Assembly (NCBI RefSeq): GCF_021155775.2
Contig: NC_060235.2
Location: 23,879,598 to 23,943,597 of the forward strand
DNA length: 64,000 bases
Reading direction: 5' to 3'
DNA from: Neodiprion pinetum
Taxonomy: Eukaryota; Arthropoda; Insecta; Hymenoptera; Diprionidae
Made by a program: the position numbers and the translations under genes. The notes under the pieces are model-generated. The model was not told where the DNA came from and searched no databases. It saw only the letters and a list, made by a program, of their open reading frames with translations. Positions 38,112-53,100 of this stretch are shown here, piece by piece (positions within the stretch are counted from its first letter, which is position 1; each line of letters opens with the position of its first letter).

Positions 38112-41100
38112 ATGCCTCAATATACGTAAGTACTTTGAGATATTAATTAGTTCCTCATTGACTTTTTCATTAATATGCAGAATTTAATTATGACTCAATT
38201 TTGTGCCACAGAGGACAAAATGACACTGATTACCATGGTAGCAATGGACAGACTGATACACACTCCTTGCACTCTTCACATTTATCTGTACAAGAAGATC
38301 CATTGGTCATGCGATCCCACAAACAGCAAACATCTCAGCAGGTATATTCTCACATTCTGCAACCTCAGACTTACTCAGTTATGGTGGAAACTCACCAAAA
38401 ATCACCTATGGAAGTGAAAAAGTCACAGCCTGTTTCACACCACTTATCAGTATTGTATAGTTAATGGTATAATTCTACTTCAGGTCACAACAGTTACCAA
38501 GGTTGTGCGCGAAGTCTCCCACATGGAACCAGACACGGGTGCTGTAAGCTACATGTCAGTGCCACTGTTGCCACAGGATTACCAGCATGCTGATCCACGA
38601 TATCAAGCAGACCCTTATATGGTTGGATTTGAGCATTACGACGGATATTTGGGCTATCCCGCACAACCTGGATATCCTGGACCTCATGGGCTTTACATGC
38701 CACGACCTCATTCTCCTCATAGTCCGCACAGCCCGTCCGAACATAGTCATGCTTCTCCGACTCATGGTAACACCGTTTACTTGATTTTATCAATAATATA
38801 AAGATTAATAAAATAATAATAATAATAATAAATATAAGTGGAAAAGAGTTTTTCCTTTTTTATTTGAAGACCGAATTCTGCTGCAGTGGATATATTTTCA
38901 ATTCTCGATGAATCACTTTTTATTAATTCTTACAACCACTTCACTGTTGAATATATTTCCTGTCACAGAGTATTTACGAAAATCAGCTCCTTACTTAGAA
39001 GCAGGCTATAATGATGTGGACCCAGGCTTGAACTCGGGATTGCAAGATCATTATCGTATCACGCCTAGTCCCGGAGGCCCTGGAGACCAATATGGTGAAT
39101 AATTTGCTCATTTTCGCGTCGTTTCAGACGATGTTATTTAATCGCGTTTTAAGAACTATTAGTACTAATGGGCATGGGCACAGATATTGTCTTTAACTTG
39201 TTACACATGTTTGTTCTGCTATTATCATAAGCAGTGCTTGTATTCATAGAAATAATTTTCCTTTAGATCAAATCAGTAACTCATGGAACATGGATGATTC
39301 TGGAGAACCTTCTCAACATCCACATGGTAACTACATGTTTATAAATATTACATTATACTATTGTAAACAAACTGAATCTTTGACTGACAGCTTACATAGG
39401 TATGTTCAACTTGAACGTATCCAAGTAACTACATTGAATAAGACTGCAATGCAATCTATTCAGCACAAAAATTGGAACTTGTTGGAAAATTTTACCGTTT
39501 GAAAAATGACAGCAATTTTGCCCATCCACAAAATAAAAAAACACATATTCCCTCAGTCAGGCAATATCAAGATTTAACAATGAGTATGTATTCGTTCAAA
39601 TTAAAAGATAGTGTTCATCAGACAGAATGACTGGAATATCATTTAGAAATACAATAAGAATAAAAACAATGTAGGTTCTGAATTTCTATGTGCAAACGTC
39701 AGCCTGTGTTCCTTATGGTGTACCTAAGTAAAACCAAGTAAGATTGAACGTTTGAACTCGAAAATCTAAGGAATTTGGGATCAGCTAATCTATAGCCACC
39801 GTAATAAATAATTATGGTATTGTCACTATCGGCAAGTGAATTTACATTGAAACCAGACTGCATGAAATAATTTCGGGCATAATTCTTACATAGAATTATG
39901 AATTTTTGGATACATCAATTCAGGATTTAAATTTGATAATCGAGTCGTTATTCTTATCAGTAATTTCAGAGAAAGTTGATTGATTGTAAAATACCTTTCA
40001 AATTTGAGGAGAATATATTTGAGTAGAAACTTTCCTTGCGCATCTCTTTTTTCTGTACGAAAAAAATTCATGACTGCGTACATTCCTTAGATATTTATAC
40101 AACGTTTTATCTCTGTTATTACAAGTGAGTCTGTCTTATGGAAATTCTCTGACAGTAATAAGTTGAAAAATAAATTGATGTTGATCTGCCATCCCGAAAT
40201 TTGCCAAGTATTTTTGTCTTCACTTATTTACAAGAATCATTTTACATTGACCTGTTTCATTAGATGAAGCCAAAGTTGCATATGGTTATGTCTCTCCTTC
40301 GCCATATGGTCCAGTAGGATATGGGCCCGGGGTTGTAGGCATGGGATCCGTAGGTGTGCCGGGAGAGGTGCCTGTTGGTTACGAGGAAGGTCATCCTGCA
40401 CCTTTGTCGAGTGGTGTGCCCCCTGGAATATTCGAGGATGACGTTCATATCCAACGATTGCAAGCACGTCATCCCGCTGTTCCAGGAATGGCAAGTCCGT
40501 TGGATGATGATCAGAAATCAACGCGATGGAGGGATCCGAACTTATCGGAAGTGATCGGCTTCCTAAGTAATCCAAACAATGTGATTAAGGCAAATGCTGC
40601 AGCTTATTTGCAACATTTATGTTATATGGACGATCCCAATAAACAGAAGACTCGTAGCCTTGGTGGAATACCGCCATTGGTTCAATTGTTGAATCACGAT
40701 AGTCCTGATGTATACAGAAATGCTTGCGGAGCTCTCAGAAATCTTTCTTATGGAAGACAAAATGATGAAAATAAACGAGCCATAAAGAACGCTGGTGGCG
40801 TTCCTGCTCTTATTAATTTACTCAGAAGAACGTCTGATGCTGATGTTAAAGAACTTGTTACTGGAGTTTTATGGAACTTATCTTCTTGTGAAGTAAGATG
40901 TTCATCATTCTACCACCTCCGTCTGTATATTAATAAGAAATATTTTAGTAATAATTCCCTAAACTATATTGAAGTTAAATTTATAATCAAGTCGTGTCGA
41001 AATTTAAACTCTGAAAGAGAGCTTATACCGATGAGTCAATGTATCGGTGTCATCAAAATTTTGAGTATGATTTGTTTACTATTATTGTAAAATTACTTTT

Positions 41101-44100
41101 TTCTGCAAAATTATCCACTTATTGACTGACCCACCTCAACTTGAATGAAATGTAACTGCTGCCAAATCTAATTTGCCAATTGATTTTTTATATTATTTAC
41201 CCACTCAGCAAAGTCCTCATGATTTATTGTAATCGAACTGAGAAACGTAAGCACTTTAGTGGAAGTTAAACTTTCGAAATTACATCAACACGTTTCATTT
41301 AATCGTTGGTTAGAAACCACTTATTAATAATCTTAATTCTTTGTATATTTTTCTAGGACTTGAAACGATCAATAATCGATGACGGAGTAACAATGGTAGT
41401 TAATAATATTATTATCCCGCATAGCGGTTGGGATCCAAATTCTACAAGTGGAGAAACGTGCTGGTCAACTGTCTTCAGAAACGCATCAGGTGTACTAAGG
41501 AATGTGTCTAGCGCTGGTGAATATGCCAGAAAGAAACTGAGAGAGTGCGAGGGTCTGGTAGATGCCTTGCTATACGTCGTTAGATCTGCTATTGAGAAAT
41601 CAAACATAGGAAATAAAATTGTAGAAAATTGCGTCTGCATTCTTAGGAATCTGAGCTACAGATGTCAAGAGGTTGAAGATCCAAACTATGACAAACATCC
41701 CATACAGTCCACTGTGCAAAACAGAGTCTCAGCACCTGCCAAAGGTAAATATACTAATCATTTTTGAGTATCGAGATGAGTTATGGGTTTGAAAATAAAG
41801 AAACGTTCATGATGCAACTCTCATCCCTTAATTAAAATACAGTACATTATACAAAAATCAAATATTTAAACCCTTATTAAAAATGTTCCACCAATATATA
41901 AATGAAGTATTGAAGTATTTGCTATGCACGTACTAAAACAAGTACGCTATCAACATCTACATAAATTTGTGTGATCGGAAACTTTACTCCACTGCGAGAA
42001 TAAATTTTTCCATTGACCCCTTTGCACATCTCTATTGGTGGTGACACAAACATTTCTAATGTGATCGAAATTGGAGATGGTGGCCTCTAGTCTCTGATCA
42101 ATCTGTCATGGAATGAGCAATCAATTGTTGCATAGAAGTCAATCATAGATCACAAATGTTCACGTTAGGTCCAATCAGAAGTCTTGTATTATCTGTTCAT
42201 TAGTTGTCGATCTTTTTATTTGTTAACACTTTCGTGGGCAAATATCAATTTATCAAATATTCCTATGACAAAAGCTGACATGAATTTAATAATAGTAGAA
42301 AACATATGATGTTGGATTTGGTGGGAAGCACATTTTCCACTATTCATAAATAGGGTTAGAAACATCAGTAGTCATTAGCAAACGTTATCATCATTTTTTA
42401 TTTGGAATGATACCACGATTTCACAGAAGTGAAAAAATGCATAGACTCGTCAAGTATCTGATACTTCAATCAAAGTAAATACTGTGTTGAACGTCCATAG
42501 AGTATAAGTTCTAGTAGGTACTACAGTGTTAGTAGGTCAGGACATGGAAAGTTTACCTTCAGATATTATCTTGCAGGAAACTTAATCCATGCACAGTTTT
42601 TGAAATCATACATGTCCAGAGTCATCTTATCTTTGCTGTTACCTATAATTTTTAAGACATTTGTTATCTGGGATTGCTAAAAGCCTATTTTATAGTTAGC
42701 AATATTATTATTCATCTAACTTTATATCAATACAATAATCTACTGGAGATATTTGATTTTTAAAAAGTGTTGAGAATAATTTAAGCCACACAGAAAAACA
42801 AAACATGATTAGAAATGTTCACGTGGTAGAGTTATAGAAGTATAATATGGTAATTTCCTTGTAACTAGAACCAGATAAAAAGAAAATTTCAATCTTTTTA
42901 GCATACGGTTTATGCCAAGGTAAGATATCATTGTAATGTTATTGCCGAATGCTTATTTTGTACAACGTGTTCAAGTTGATTCTTTGCTTTCCATGAATGA
43001 CCAGACATTTGTAACCCTTAGGGTTGAATATTGCCCAGAATATATGCATCGCTAGCTTTCCACAGCCAATCAGCGTGAACATTAGTGATTACTGTTTCAT
43101 TTCTGAGCTGATACATGCCAAATTTTAAAGAATTTTTAATATGCTTTCTAATATAAAACTGGATTTTTACAACTGCAAATGGTGTGAACAAAATGAAACG
43201 CCATTTATTATTTTGGAGAATAATTGATATTTGTTTTTCTTTTCTCTTAAGGCATTGAATATGATCAACAGAGAAAGAGAAAAATAATACGCCGCATATA
43301 TAATTTTTTATTTTATTTTCATTTTGCTCAATTTAAATAAATAAGTTCCTCTTTTTAATCTCCTTCAGAATTAAAATGTTAAAAGAGTTCTTATTTTTTT
43401 GGTTTATTCCATAGGAGAAAATCTGGGATGCTTTGGTGGTAGTAAAAAGAAAAAAGATGGTCAACCGGTTCAAAAAGAAGCAATGACCTCCCGCACAACT
43501 AATCCTAGAAATGAACCGGTTAAGGGGATGGAACTACTTTGGCAACCTGAAGTAGTTCAGTCATATTTGAGTCTCTTACAAACGTGTTCGAACCCTGAAA
43601 CTCTTGAAGCAGCAGCAGGAGCTCTGCAAAATCTTGCAGCCTGCTATTGGCAACCGAGTATCGAGATGCGCGCAGCTGTTAGAAAAGAAAAGGGTCTTCC
43701 AATTTTGGTAGAGCTCCTTCGAATGGAAGTTGACAGAGTAGTATGCGCGGTCGCGACGGCTCTAAGAAATCTGGCAATAGACCAGCGAAATAAAGAGCTT
43801 ATAGGAAAATATGCGATGAGAGATCTCATCCAAAAATTGCCATCAGGAAATAATCAACACGATCAAGGTACCAGTGACGATACGATAGCTGCTGTCTTGG
43901 CAACACTGAATGAAGTTATAAAGAAAAATGCCGAGTTTTCAAGATCACTACTTGATGCTGGTGGTGTGGAAAGGCTTATGAATATCACTAGACAGAGACA
44001 AAAATACACTCCTCGTGTTCTCAAGTTCTCAGGTTAGTACTTGTGTCTAAAGATAAATTCAACGTGTATGACATCTTATCATCAAATACCATGGAATTCT

Positions 44101-47100
44101 ATAGTATCTGAAAAAGTGTTGTTAAAAAAGATTGACATTGCAAATTCGAATATTTTGATTCATCTTCCACTAGTTTTCTCTTTCTGACGAAAATGAATAA
44201 ATGTAGGAACTTTACGTTTTGGAATCCAAACTTGAATAAAAAAAGACAGGAAATCATGAGATATTATACTAGTTTGACATGTATAGTGAATGTTTAATTA
44301 GTACTGAAATATTCATATCTATATTATTATAACTACGACAGACTACAATCATATTCTATTGAAATAGAATTTCTTTTCTTCCCTCTACATCTAAGAGATT
44401 ATCAGAAGCATAACAGTTACTGAATTATCACATTACATGTCAACTAGTGATGTGATAATAGTGATTACTGAGCCTCATGATTCCTATAACTCTAAAAATG
44501 ATTTGTTATTATATTTCTTGCATTCGACAAGATTGAATTGTAATAATATTAAATTAACAGCCACTGGAAAAAATTTGGTAATTTTATGTTTTTTACCAGG
44601 ACAAGTTTTGTTTACCATGTGGCAGCATCAAGAACTGAGAGATGTTTACAAGAAACATGGCTGGAAGGAACAAGACTTTGTCACAAAAACTGTGGCAGCT
44701 AGAAACTCTGGACCGAATTCTCCTAATAATGCCAACAGGTATTAGAATCAGTTCAATTTACATTGAGAGCATGACGGTTAACAAAGTACCTCGTAATTCC
44801 GCTCTAAAAACATTTTACTACTCGCGTATACTCGTCATTTCATGTCTTGAACATACTTTATTATAATTATAAAATAAGTCATGATTTTATTTGCTACTGA
44901 TAACATTTTATGTTGTTCTTATTTTATGTTTAGGGACTCTGCTTAATTTTATTCTATAACAACTTACGATATTGTATTGGTATTTATTACAAAAAAAAAA
45001 AAAACCTGCAGAGTCCCATCCCAGTTTAAAGCCTTCTGATTCTATATAAAATTTTAGCTTTGATTGCAGTACTCTGAATCGACCAATGGCGAGTCAAGGA
45101 AGCACACGATACGAAGATCGTACCATGCAAAGGCCTAGTCAAAATTCCAACAACGTAGGACGGCCTACAATGTATCAACAGGTAAGCAAAGTTTCAAAAA
45201 CAATTTCACAATGCTTTATGTTTCTGACCTGTGGTTCATGTATTATTTATGAAAACTTTGTTTTGTAATTGTCATTTAAACTTAATTTATTTTTCATTCC
45301 ACACCACTAACCCTTATGGATACATGCAATCCAATCAATTACTATTTAGTAAACAAAAAGTGGACAACTCAAAATGTGAAGCGATGAGTGAGCCAACATT
45401 AGGTAGAATCGGTTTTACTGGCTATGTGTACAGGGTCATTTATTAAATAATGGTCACAAGTGCAACCGGCGCAGTAGATTTTACCTGAAGCCCACTTGAG
45501 CGGCTCTTTTCTTACTCGAGATTGGGTGGCCGGTATTTAATAAATGACTGTAAATGCATGGGTGGTTTTCCTATCGTGTGACGCATTTTTGAACCTTGTG
45601 CCCACGGATTTGTTTGTAAGCGGAGTTTTTTCTATATTCGACATGATTACTTACAACACATTTCAACGGACTGTAGAGTTTTCTCTGGAAATATTGTGAA
45701 TAATGCAATAGTATTTTTGATGATAGAACGTAAAGGTGGCAATTGGCACTGTTCGGTCGTGTATTGAACACTATTTTTCATTACATCTGTAATGTCAAGT
45801 CCTGTTTTATTATGCACCGTGCACCGGAACTTGAAAACTTTTCTGCAACGCTATTCATCGCTAGCGGTGCAGAAAGTTTTTGTCGCACTAAGGTTTAAAA
45901 AATTCTTTTATGTGGACGATGCATAAAAGAGAACTTTCATTGTGCGTGTTACAAAAAAAAGTGGACTACTTTCAGTTTCTCACAGATATTTGAGATTGTA
46001 TGAGCTCAGTTGAGCACCTGCGTGAGTAGTACAAGAAAGACATTCAGTACAAAACCTACTAAATTAAGATCAAGTGATTTTATGAAAGATGACACCTCTT
46101 ATATTTCATAAATTTCGATGTTACCACATTGACGTGACTTTTATTACTAGTTAACATAACTAATTATTTGTATTTCTGCCGAACAAATTACTGTTTTACA
46201 GTGTTATCAGATATTCAATATAATAATTACTCATTTCATATTCGTGATAAACTTTTTACACCGTGGTATTTCTCATTAATCTGTAAACAATATTTTTCTA
46301 TTTGTTGTTTGTGTATGTATGACGAATGTCATAGCCATGGCTGAATCTTTTTTGTTTTATTTAGCAGAATGAAGAGCTGACCATGTCAGATATGCAGTAT
46401 CCTAAGCAGAGTGTTGGACATGCCCCACCAGCTGGAGGAGTTTGCGTATTTCCCTCGATACCAGTAAGTCATTAGATGATTGAAACAAATGACCCTCCAC
46501 AAAAAAAAATAATAATTGAACACACCTTTGTACACGCACACATGATTTACATTCTAAGATATGTCGAATACAGTATAAACAGTTGCTGCGTAAGTGATAT
46601 CAAATTTATGTTATGCACCTATTTTTTCTTACAATATTATAAAAATTTCGTTTACAAAAACTCTGCACTTTTACCTTCTCTGCTTGATATTGGTTCTAAA
46701 TTTTGGTTGCCCAATGTAATCTCAAAGCTGTGTGGAGCTTTTTTTCTCTTTTTTTCCAAGAAAATGATCAAAATTATTCTTGCCCTAGTTTTTATTTTTT
46801 GTTTCTTTTTCAATATTATGTATTATAAAAGTAAAACTTCATTTTATATTTTAATACTTCTTTAAATAGGCTACTTTATGGAAGATTATATTGGAAAAGT
46901 GAGTACATAGAAATTGAATGTCTATTCGAATTTTTTGCATTCTTGAAGAATTACTTGTGTTGTTTTACTCTGTCTCTTCTACTTTACAAATAATTAATCA
47001 ATTCTTCCCAATTTACAAGTCACAATATATTTGGATCTTAGACCAATTATAAACAGAGTAATTTATTAATTTGTTAATTTATCAAAGCTTTTCGATTAGC

Positions 47101-50100
47101 AATAAAAAGAAATGAATATTAATTATAATACTAAATATATATATATATACACACACATATATAATGATACTAGGGGCCATTAAACATGTACATTTGCTTT
47201 GGAAGATTTTAGACCGCTGTCCCTTTAACGGTTGGCTCGTTTCTTTCAAACTCTAAAATAATACGCTACAAATCCGGGGGGGGGCTACCAAAAGTTATTA
47301 TTTTTCCATAATGCTATTTTTGACAAATCCTGTGATTGATATTATTTGTGTACTGAAAATACAAAATTTTACTTCAATCGAGAATTTATGATAAAATTCT
47401 GAAAATCATTGACACAATATTCATTTTCTTATTCTCCAATCTAAATTTGAAAAAAATAAATAAAAAATTGTCCCAGACCGCGGACGATCTAAAATTTACG
47501 AGCAAAAAAACTGATTATCACACTCTTCTGGAACCCCCATCCCTCTCCAAAGCAAACGTATTTGTTAAATGGCCCCCTGGCTAATTCGTGATTACAATTT
47601 CCATCAATTGACGATGGAATGTATCAAGTAAAACATTATAAATCATTATTATCAGATTTCTATGCTAGCGTGAATTTATTAATCACTTGGAAAATAACCA
47701 AGTCTGGTAGCACGTTGTAGGTTATAGAACGTTGGAATGAATTTGAATTATATAAAAGAAAACTAAGTCAATTAATAATACATTAAACGTAATACCAATT
47801 AGCACTTTAGCTCTTCAAAGGCAGACGCATTATTACACGAAGAACACATTTAATAGTCAGATGCATTTTTAAATAGCTTCTGAAGATTTTATTTCAACTA
47901 CTTTCACCAGGATAGAGTTTAGTTATAATAATACGCTGCTGCCTGTGAACTTCGACTTTTTTTTTCTGTTTTGCCGAGAATCGCTGCTATAACTCATAAG
48001 TGGCACAATTTCTCCTGTATCAAATCGAATTGTAGCTGTTCAACAAGTAAATGTATATTTACTCATAACAGTTCACTTTCAACCAACAGCCTATATAATT
48101 TATGTTATTGAAATACTTTTATTGTATTTCTTTCTTTGTCTGCAGTTGAAAGCGCTAATATAAACTAACGAAGAAACAATTGTGTTTTTAGCTCATTTTT
48201 AAATTATAGATAGGGGTAATATAATAATCAATAATAATCTCAAAGATGAATCACTAAAACAAACGCAGGGTCTAATTAGTATACATGCCATTGTTGAAGA
48301 ACAAACGACGGCTATTGCTGGACCAAATAGTAATTAGCATTTTACAAAATTCTCCATCACTCTCGTACGTTAGCTCACTCAAAATAAACGTAGAATTTTA
48401 TACGTGTGTTAATATCATTATCACCAGATGGTGGGTTCAATTTAATTAATGGCTATTATTTTTCGACCACATTACTGAGTTATACACGCACACATACACA
48501 CACATCGTTTCTACATCTATTTTTTAAACATTCAAAACAAACTAAATATTGTGCCAACTTAACGACTAAATATGCTTACAAGTAATTTTAAACAGTATTA
48601 AAGGTCGTGTTTAAAGATGATAAATGAAACTATAGAACACTCCAGCAAAAGTTGTACAAAAAGGCAGAGAAGATCAATTATTTGATTTATTTGTTACGAT
48701 AATTTCAGTTTTTTATTTTCAATTTTGTCATGAAACGTAAAACTTCATCAGCTACTGTTTAGATTCAATTCATCAGTTCTGGGTCGGTTTGGAGATTTCT
48801 AAACTTCGAATAGGAGCTAACAAATTAAAATTTGTTTGAAGATAGTAATGATCTAAATTCTTGAATCCTCTGAACTGTAAATTCAATTTGTGCATGGCAA
48901 CATTCTTTTTGAGGCACAAAAGTCAAAAACGTGTTAGAACTTAATTTGACGGAGCGTCATAATTTATTGCATAAATTTGGCACTATGTACTTTGAATGCT
49001 TGCAAAGAAACTCAAAACTAAGGAATAGAAAACACCAATTACACTTAGAAAACTCCAATTTTTCACATATCAACAGGTAGCGATGATAAATACGATTCGG
49101 TAACAATCATTAATTTTCAACAGACACAATAGGGAAGTTGTATGATTGAAATACTTTGTTTCCTCTATGAATTTACTTCATAGTGTAAATGATAAATAAA
49201 TCATACATGTGTCACTTCAAACTTTTTTTTTGTGTTTGGATAACAATTATCAGAATCACCTAAAGTCAATACATTCACAGGTACATGTGTCTCAAAATAG
49301 AGTGTTTTTAACGGATCAAGGTACAGTACGCTGAAGTGCTGAGCGTAAGCTTCCTTAGAAATCGCGAAGCACTCAAATAAATGCTCGTAACATTGCGTTC
49401 ATCCCCACCATTTCGCTTTAAGAGTGTAAAACAAATCCACGCATAATACATATGATGAGAAAGCAATCAAACTGAGAAGTAAAAGTGCACAACGATACAT
49501 AATATCTCTAGTGCTTGGTCGAAACTTTGTAGTTACATTGTTCATTACTTTTTTGTATAAAAGTGATGTCTATCTGGTAATACCAGATTCAAAACTCCTG
49601 TGGCCTAAAGTACAAACATTATGGGGATCTTTTCTGCTCGTTCATACTAGTGTGAATAGATTTTAATATTCGCGAAACCCTTAATTCGATTAATAATAAC
49701 ACTTGAAACAATACCGGTGTTCTTACAATTTTACCCCTCTGATCTGAGAGGTCAGCAATTGTTTTTTTAACAATATAGCAAGATTTGAATCTGAAGGGAA
49801 ACACAGGGGCCTGCTTAGCTCGATGGTTCCTAAGAATACGCCTTGTATGTGATCCGACACTATTTATTGAATCTATGAAACATCGCCTCTTATTACTGAA
49901 CGAAAGATAGTAATAAAGAAAAAGCGATTGTTATGAAAATTCAGATTAATCGTTGCTCAGATTTCTTATCTTATTTTCTAATTATTCAGAAACTTTTCCA
50001 TCGGTTGACGACGAATCTTCTTAACGGACCAACTTTCAGTAGAGAAAATTACAGAGTAACATTTTCATGACTACATTTTATAAGATATGAAATTTCTACT

Positions 50101-53100
50101 ATTCACAAGACTATGTAATGTATTTCAGAAATTTCCCTAAGACGTTGAAATTTTCTAAAGGTACCCCCTCTCATAGTGTCTGCCCAGGCCTGTGATACTA
50201 TAAATCGTATATAAATAAAGTACCCATAATGTTTTGTTTATACTGCCTGTCCTTCAACTAGGCCTACTATTATAAGTACAGGATTAAAAAAAATTTTAAT
50301 CATCGTATCCAACTATTTATTCTAAGGCAAATGGTTGCTAGATTACGGCTCATTTACTGATGCGATGTGATTTATACTCTAACATTTTCACAACATCTAG
50401 TAAACATCATACTCAACTATTTTTCATTTTTGATTGCTATTCCAAGCAGTCTGATGTTGCTATTACATTCCTAAATTGCTGATAAGGTATTTCTCTCTCT
50501 CATTTGATTCATCCTACTGATAGTTAGTAATCGAATCAACCAATAGAATTTACAATTAGCCATTTCACCCTAACTGCACCTATACCGATAGGTGCATAAT
50601 ATCACGGAGCAACGTATGATGGACAAAAATTCTATCAGCAATAACAATCATCACGTGTAACAGAATCAGGTCTACTATGATTTGTCGATGTCTTTGCTTA
50701 TTTGAACATGCAGTCCGGTCAATCAATATTCATGTATAATTGTTTATATTTTTCCAAAGGCGATATTGCTGTTTAACAAAATCGCGCGATATCCCTTGTA
50801 AAAGTATTGTTCTGTATATTTTTATGAATCAGTTATTCGAATTATGATTGAGGTGATCATCTGAAAAGGTTTTTGAATGAAAGCTTATTAGTAAAAGAAA
50901 TAGTTAGTAGCGCAGGCATAGTTCACAATATCAGAAGCAAGTAGTTAATCATAAATTACATACGTATGTTTAAAGATATTTATGAAGGTAATATTTATAA
51001 ATATAACATTGGAAAAAAAGAACTAAGCTAATAACAAGATCCGTTTGTTCTTTTATATTTAAATTGAAATATTTTGTTCGTTTAGAGGTATTTCCTCTCA
51101 TTAATATATTTTATTTTACTATTTAACAAATTTTATTCTCACTTTTGAAAATATACTTCTCATTTCTCACTATATTTTGGAAAAGGTTTTTTAATACACT
51201 AACTATAGTGAAGGATGTTCGTACATATAATTGAATATAGTTACAAATATATGTATATCGAATATTTATATATATATTGACCTAATAAAAATAAGTACTT
51301 GTGAAAGTAAATTTTTATCTCTTGGAGTTCAGAGTTGTGACAACTTAAAATAATGACTTTGGAGTATTTTTAGGAGCTGTGGGAGGTGTGATACCAAGGT
51401 ATATCTTTTTAAGTTATTTTCTGTTTCAATAATTTTCTTCTTTTCAGAGTAATGGCAGTAATGCATAATTGATTTGTTGCCGAACTCCAAGCTGAACATA
51501 AGAATTTCTAATGCCCTTAAGACACATGCCAACAATCTTTACAATATTTTACTGCCTACGTTTGCTTAAACAAACACTTGCTTTTTATTTACCATCACAT
51601 TCTCCCACAATATTTGGGTAATAATTACACATATGAATATCATACACCAAACAGAAATTATGTACAGGACAGGTTTCTTGGATATGAAGGTCATTAAACG
51701 TATCAAAAGTTTTGCTTACGTTTAATAACCTTCATATTCAAGAAACCTATCCTGCATCATATTGATGTCAAGAAGTCATTTCTACAAGAAATTATATATG
51801 CGGTTATAAAGTATAACAGTCGATGTTTTCCAAATTCGGATCATAGGAAATAATTATATGAAAAATATTCGGTGGAAGAAGAAAAGTTGTTTTAAAAGTG
51901 CGTGAAACGCGAATCATTTTGTCATTAAAATTTCGGAAGGCTATATTAGAGTTGATTTGAAGAAGTATGCGCACAATTATACAATGCTTAGAGATCAGTT
52001 TGCAATTCTCTAGACAATTGAATTTTAAAAAGCAGTCTTCAATAATACGTAAAAAAAATTGTGTATACAGAATATTCTGTAATACCTTGTTTCAAAAATA
52101 CTTCAACACTTCATGTATTTTCAAATATAACACCACTGAGAAAGTAAAATGCGATCAAATGGAGATTATCAAACATCCATTTAATTTCGTCGTTGAAATA
52201 TTATGGCAAGATATTTTGTCAGTTCCTTGTCTTATTTATCAACGATATAAATTGACAAATTGCTTTAACAAACAATATGGGGAGAATGTTTGTCATTGTT
52301 CATTTCATTACTATAAACAAATTTCATACTGTATCACCCAAGTCTTCCATTATACTATATCAAAATATTCCAACATTATCAATCAATATCTCCAATCTTA
52401 CTTAATGAGCAATCCTAATTTTTCGTACATACTGTAAGATACATCTCAGCCAATGATCGTCTATAATATGAAACTAAAATCTTTAATCTTCCATGACGAA
52501 ACCAACATCTTTTAAAGGGAGAAAATTCGTAGAAGAACAATTGTGTTGATTTACATTTTAGAATTGGCTATATTATTAGAATTGTTTCAATAGTGCACTT
52601 ATTCAAGAACTCGAGCTTTAATTACGGCAACACATACCTGTGAAATAAACTCTATTTTTGAATTGACATCTTTTGCCATACCACCAATTTATCTGAAATT
52701 TATTATGTAAATGGAAATTGCATACACATATTACTATGTCGCAGTTTTCACCACGCTGTTCCAATCTGCTGGATTCAAAACCATGTTACATATATTTTAA
52801 AACAATAACTGAAGCGAAAATTGTGAAGAAAATACTATAGTAATATTTCTTCCAGCCCGATTTTATAGTTATATGTGCTTTGAGTTCTCACTATTTTAGA
52901 TGTTTAAGGAGTACAAATGTAATACACTGATAAATGCGTAGAATTGAAAGTTGTCTATTGATTTTGGAACTGAAAGTACGAACTACCCAAAAAAATCTCG
53001 AACTCTTGACGGTTTTAAATTTGCCATTTTATAAAATATTTATTGAAAAAGTATAAACGGTACGAAGCTTCGTTCAAAATATCTAAAAAGCGTTCCGAAA

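Noticed and set aside
46476..46865. 129-codon ORF just after a catenin donor
   Set aside because: Composition is low-complexity Phe/Ile/Lys-rich as expected from T/A-rich intron DNA; no similarity.
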